Below, piece after piece: positions 61,434-64,000 of a stretch of 64,000 bases of DNA; the first letter of the stretch is position 1, and the number at the start of each line of letters is the position of its first letter. This DNA is from an uncultured Lachnospiraceae bacterium (GTDB lineage Bacteria > Bacillota > Clostridia > Lachnospirales > Lachnospiraceae): positions 248,001 to 312,000 of the forward strand of contig CACYWQ010000001.1 in NCBI GenBank assembly GCA_902778165.1. The letters are read 5' to 3'. The translations under genes were made by a program, and so were the position numbers. The notes beneath the pieces were generated by a model. It saw only the letters and a program-made list of their open reading frames with translations, searched no databases and was not told the DNA's origin.

Positions 61434-62709
61434 TGGAGGACAGAAAGTAAGGAATAGCATGTTTCCTGCATATAGGGTTATAGCCGATGAAGAAGAAAGA
61501 GCGGCTATTCGCGTGCTTAGATCAGGGATTCTCTCTGGTTACCTTGGATGTTGGGATGAGGGTTTCTATGGTGGGTCAGAAGTGAGAGCACTAGAAGAAG
61601 AGTGGGCAGCTCATTTCGGAGTAAAACATGCTATTGCAGTTAATTCCGCAACCTCTGCGTTGTATATTGCGACAGGAGCTATAGGGATTTCTCCTGGAGA
61701 TGAAGTCATTGTATCACCATATACGATGAGTGCATCTGCAGTAGGACCCTTAATATATAATGGTATTCCGGTTTTTGCGGATATAGAAAGGGATTATTTC
61801 GATCTTGATCCTCACTCAATCGAAGAAAGAATCACGAGTAATACTAAGGCTATAATTGTTGTTAATATATTTGGTCAACCATATGATATGGACAGTATTA
61901 ACGAAATTGCCCAGAAAAATGGATTAAAGGTGATTGAAGATAATGCACAAGGTCCAAATGCAAAGTATGGTGACAAGTTTGCAGGCACATTAGGAGATAT
62001 AGGAGTTTTTTCTCTGAATTATCATAAGCATATTCATTGCGGAGAGGGCGGAATAGCAGTAACTGATAGTGATGAATTGGCGGAGAGAATGAGATTGATT
62101 CGTAATCATGCAGAGGCTGTTGTTGGCGACAAAGGTTATAAGGATCTAACCAATATGATAGGGTTTAATCTTCGAATGACAGAAATAGAAGCATCTATAG
62201 CGAGGGAACAACTAAAAAAACTGGATTACCTTGTAGATGAAAGAGTATCAAATGTTAATTATTTGAATAGTAAATTTAGTAATATACCTTGTTTGAGGAC
62301 CTTACCTGTAAGGAGTGGTTGTAAGCATGTATATTATATGCACCCTTTGATATATAATAGAACAGCGGCAAAAGGAGTTACCCGTAAGAGATTTGTTGAG
62401 GCAGTACGTGCTGAGTTGATGCCTGCAGAACTTAGGGAGGCAGAGGGGGCTCTAGTTAGTTACGGATATGTAAGGCCGTTGTATTTAGAACCTATATATC
62501 AAGAACGAATTGCATATGGAAAAGATGGATATCCATTTAATAATTCTAATATTTCGTATGCAAAGGGAATATGCCCGATATGTGAGGATATGCATTTTGA
62601 AAAGCTTATTACGCATGATTATGTATATGCAGGCTTGACAAAAAATGACCTGGATGATGTTGTGTCTGCCTTTGAAAAGGTATATGAGAATATTGACGAG
62701 TTAGTGTAA
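61414..62709 (+). CDS. DegT/DnrJ/EryC1 sugar aminotransferase (long form)
   Basis: 431 residues, longer than the usual 370-390. PLP lysine is Lys205 in SLNYHKHIHCGEGG, with VIEDNAQGPNAKYG before it. The C-terminal region has an insert around 340-395 (YVRPLYLEPIYQERIAYGK, ICPICEDMHFEKL) like DegT enzymes that work with Gfo/Idh partners. Expected step: transamination of the keto sugar from the preceding enzyme to an amino sugar. Next gene starts 19 bp later. Confidence 0.88.
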   Translation: MAVLAINGGQKVRNSMFPAYRVIADEEERAAIRVLRSGILSGYLGCWDEGFYGGSEVRALEEEWAAHFGVKHAIAVNSATSALYIATGAIGISPGDEVIVSPYTMSASAVGPLIYNGIPVFADIERDYFDLDPHSIEERITSNTKAIIVVNIFGQPYDMDSINEIAQKNGLKVIEDNAQGPNAKYGDKFAGTLGDIGVFSLNYHKHIHCGEGGIAVTDSDELAERMRLIRNHAEAVVGDKGYKDLTNMIGFNLRMTEIEASIAREQLKKLDYLVDERVSNVNYLNSKFSNIPCLRTLPVRSGCKHVYYMHPLIYNRTAAKGVTRKRFVEAVRAELMPAELREAEGALVSYGYVRPLYLEPIYQERIAYGKDGYPFNNSNISYAKGICPICEDMHFEKLITHDYVYAGLTKNDLDDVVSAFEKVYENIDELV

Positions 62710-62728
62710 CTATGCAATTGGAGAAAGT

Positions 62729-63472
62729 ATGAGTCAAAATAAGAAATATATTGCAACTATTGAAGCAAGAATGACTTCCTCAAGACTGCCAGGAAAAGTT
62801 CTTATGGAGGCATGCGGGAAGCCGTTGTTGCAACACCTTATAGAAAGGGAGAAAAGATGCACAGAGGTTGATGATGTGGTTGTGGCTACAACGATTAACA
62901 AGGAGGATGATCCAATTGTTGAATTATGTGAGCACATTGGGTGTAGCTATTATCGTGGAAGTGAGAATGACGTTCTTGGTAGAGTATTAAATACAGCGAA
63001 GGAGTTTGAAGCGGATGTCATAGTGGAGACTACAGGCGATAATCCTTGTATTGATTGGCGCCAAATGGACTATTTAATAAGATTTTATCGGAATAACAAT
63101 TATGATTTTGTAACAAATATGATGGAGCAGTCTTTCGCTGAGGGGTTTGAATTTCGAATCTTTTCAACGGAAATGTTGGAATACGTGAATGATATATCGG
63201 ATGATCCGCTTGACCGAGAACATGTAGCCATATACTTTCCCAAACATCCCGAAACATTTAAGTGTTATAACTGGAGAGCAAGAGGAAGAGAATATAGACC
63301 TGATTTGCAAGTCACACTGGATGAAATGGGAGATTATTTGTTAATAAAAAATGTGTTTGAAGCGTTATATCCATTGAATAATGACTTTCAATATATGGAT
63401 GTTGTTGGCTATTTGAGCAAGCATAAAGATGTCAGGGCATATATAGATGGCATTAAAAGAACAGTTATTTAG
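62729..63472 (+). CDS. SpsF-like cytidylyltransferase
   Basis: 247 residues. IATIEARMTSSRLPGKVLME near 8-27 and VIVETTGDNPCIDWRQMDYL near 97-116 match the SpsF branch of CMP-sugar or nucleotidyl transferases found in spore-coat and flagellin glycan loci. VTLDEMGDYLLIKNVFEAL near 194-212 fits the family's C-terminal part. It probably activates a nonulosonic-acid-like or other sugar acid, or acts in an amino sugar route. The next gene starts 1 bp after its stop. Confidence 0.83.
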   Translation: MSQNKKYIATIEARMTSSRLPGKVLMEACGKPLLQHLIEREKRCTEVDDVVVATTINKEDDPIVELCEHIGCSYYRGSENDVLGRVLNTAKEFEADVIVETTGDNPCIDWRQMDYLIRFYRNNNYDFVTNMMEQSFAEGFEFRIFSTEMLEYVNDISDDPLDREHVAIYFPKHPETFKCYNWRARGREYRPDLQVTLDEMGDYLLIKNVFEALYPLNNDFQYMDVVGYLSKHKDVRAYIDGIKRTVI

Positions 63473-63473
63473 A

Positions 63474-64000
63474 ATGATTGATAACCATATATTTGTTTAT
63501 GCATCAGAACCTGGCGGTGTAGATGCGCTTATTCCGGTAATTGATATACTTAAATGCAAGTTTAATGTTTGTGTTTTTGGTACTGATAAGCTTGCTAATA
63601 GATATGAAAATTATGGATTGGAGTGTAATGATTTAGAAGAAATTCTTGCTGATATATCTGTGGATTCTTTAACATATTTGTTCAGAAAAATAAAGCCAGT
63701 TTGCGTGCTAACTGGAACTGGAGCGACGAATATGTATGAGAGAATGATGTGGGAAGCAGCTCGCAGATGTTGTATACAGTCATTTGCATTGGTGGACAAC
63801 AGTGTAAATTATTCAATTAGATTTTCTGACAAAACGCTAGCTGATATTAGCGCCCTTGAAAAGCACCTGCCCAATACTTTAACGTTGCCGGATTATATTT
63901 TTGCAATTGATGATTTTTGCAGGAATGAAATGGTAGGAGAGGGTTTACCTGCAGACAGAATTCTAACTTTTGGACAGCCTTTTTACTACAGGGTTGTTCA
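63474..64000 (+). CDS. GT-B-like protein, 3' end cut by window edge
   Basis: An open frame from the ATG at 63474 runs off the window without a stop, at least 175 codons. It begins MIDNHIFVYASEPGGVDALI and contains CVLTGTGATNMYERMMWEAA, then LPDYIFAIDDFCRNEM and ILTFGQPFYY. The layout (first strand, GG loop, TGTG motif, and a second-strand D/E) resembles the N-terminal half of GT-B proteins such as UDP-GlcNAc 2-epimerases or surface-glycan transferases. No ribosome site beyond the previous coding end. Function cannot be fixed without the missing half. Confidence 0.55.
   Translation, partial: MIDNHIFVYASEPGGVDALIPVIDILKCKFNVCVFGTDKLANRYENYGLECNDLEEILADISVDSLTYLFRKIKPVCVLTGTGATNMYERMMWEAARRCCIQSFALVDNSVNYSIRFSDKTLADISALEKHLPNTLTLPDYIFAIDDFCRNEMVGEGLPADRILTFGQPFYYRVV

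Noticed and set aside
1-64000. CRISPR arrays, tRNA genes, insertion sequences, phage genes, riboswitches
   Set aside because: Looked for regular repeats, transposase motifs and terminal inverted repeats; none seen. No hairpin followed by a T-run convincing enough to call a terminator was found either.

Overview
The window is one long polysaccharide or glycoconjugate biosynthesis locus. About 54 genes all read on the + strand, mostly packed with overlaps or gaps under 100 bp. No rRNA, tRNA, CRISPR array, insertion sequence, phage gene or housekeeping gene was seen. Low GC, Shine-Dalgarno starts with several GTG and TTG codons, a clostridial-type YidC-like protein fused to a glycerophosphotransferase, YfhO- and TupA-type genes and no LPS core genes point to a low-GC Firmicute, most likely Lachnospiraceae (Butyrivibrio/Roseburia-like). 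This taxonomy is inference. Both ends of the window cut through a gene.

Layout. (1) 1-7.3 kb: acyltransferase 3 (partial), Wzy-like polymerase, GT-C enzyme, two GT4 glycosyltransferases, CBS-nucleotidyltransferase. (2) 7.4-12.4 kb: fucosyltransferase-like protein, small membrane protein, YidC-glycerophosphotransferase fusion, cytidylyltransferase-PLP enzyme fusion; probably a CDP-alcohol phosphate decoration module. (3) 12.4-23.2 kb: DegT aminotransferase, FkbM methyltransferase, WbqC, GT2, PglK-type ABC flippase, GT4, GT10 fucosyltransferase, two polytopic membrane proteins. (4) 23.2-23.97 kb: decayed spacer holding a broken copy of the 12.4-kb aminotransferase. (5) 23.97-27.7 kb: overlapping trio of GtrB-like GT2, YdjC deacetylase and GT-C transferase. 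(6) 27.75-37.3 kb: behind a good internal promoter, N-acetyl-sugar amidotransferase, sulfotransferase-like protein, GT42-like protein, second ABC flippase, GT61, YfhO-like, TupA-like ATP-grasp. (7) 37.3-46.1 kb: GT4, GT2, GT-B, WbqC, deacetylase, acyltransferase with a G8 tract, a GT4 whose parts are in permuted order, third ABC flippase. (8) 46.1-57.0 kb: GT2, DegT, pyruvyltransferase-like, large GT-B-like protein, methyltransferase, acetyltransferase, KdsB-like cytidylyltransferase, aldolase with a GT42-like C-terminal domain, WecF-like GT56, second copy of WbqC. (9) 57.0-64.0 kb: decayed spacer, LIC12162-type protein, FemAB/GNAT-like protein, then Gfo/Idh oxidoreductase, DegT, SpsF-type cytidylyltransferase and an unfinished GT-B-like gene.

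How it may work together: the locus looks modular. Each of the three PglK-like flippases closes or sits within a block of sugar-making genes and glycosyltransferases, as if several lipid-linked glycans are built on the cytoplasmic side, flipped, and then modified outside by the GT-C enzymes and the YidC-linked phosphotransferase. No initiating phosphoglycosyltransferase and no nucleotide-sugar dehydratase lies in the window, so these must be encoded elsewhere. The least familiar chemistry is in the two-gene aldolase/KdsB-like module at 52.8-55.2 kb, the two fusion genes at 8.7-12.4 kb, and the permuted glycosyltransferase at 43 kb.
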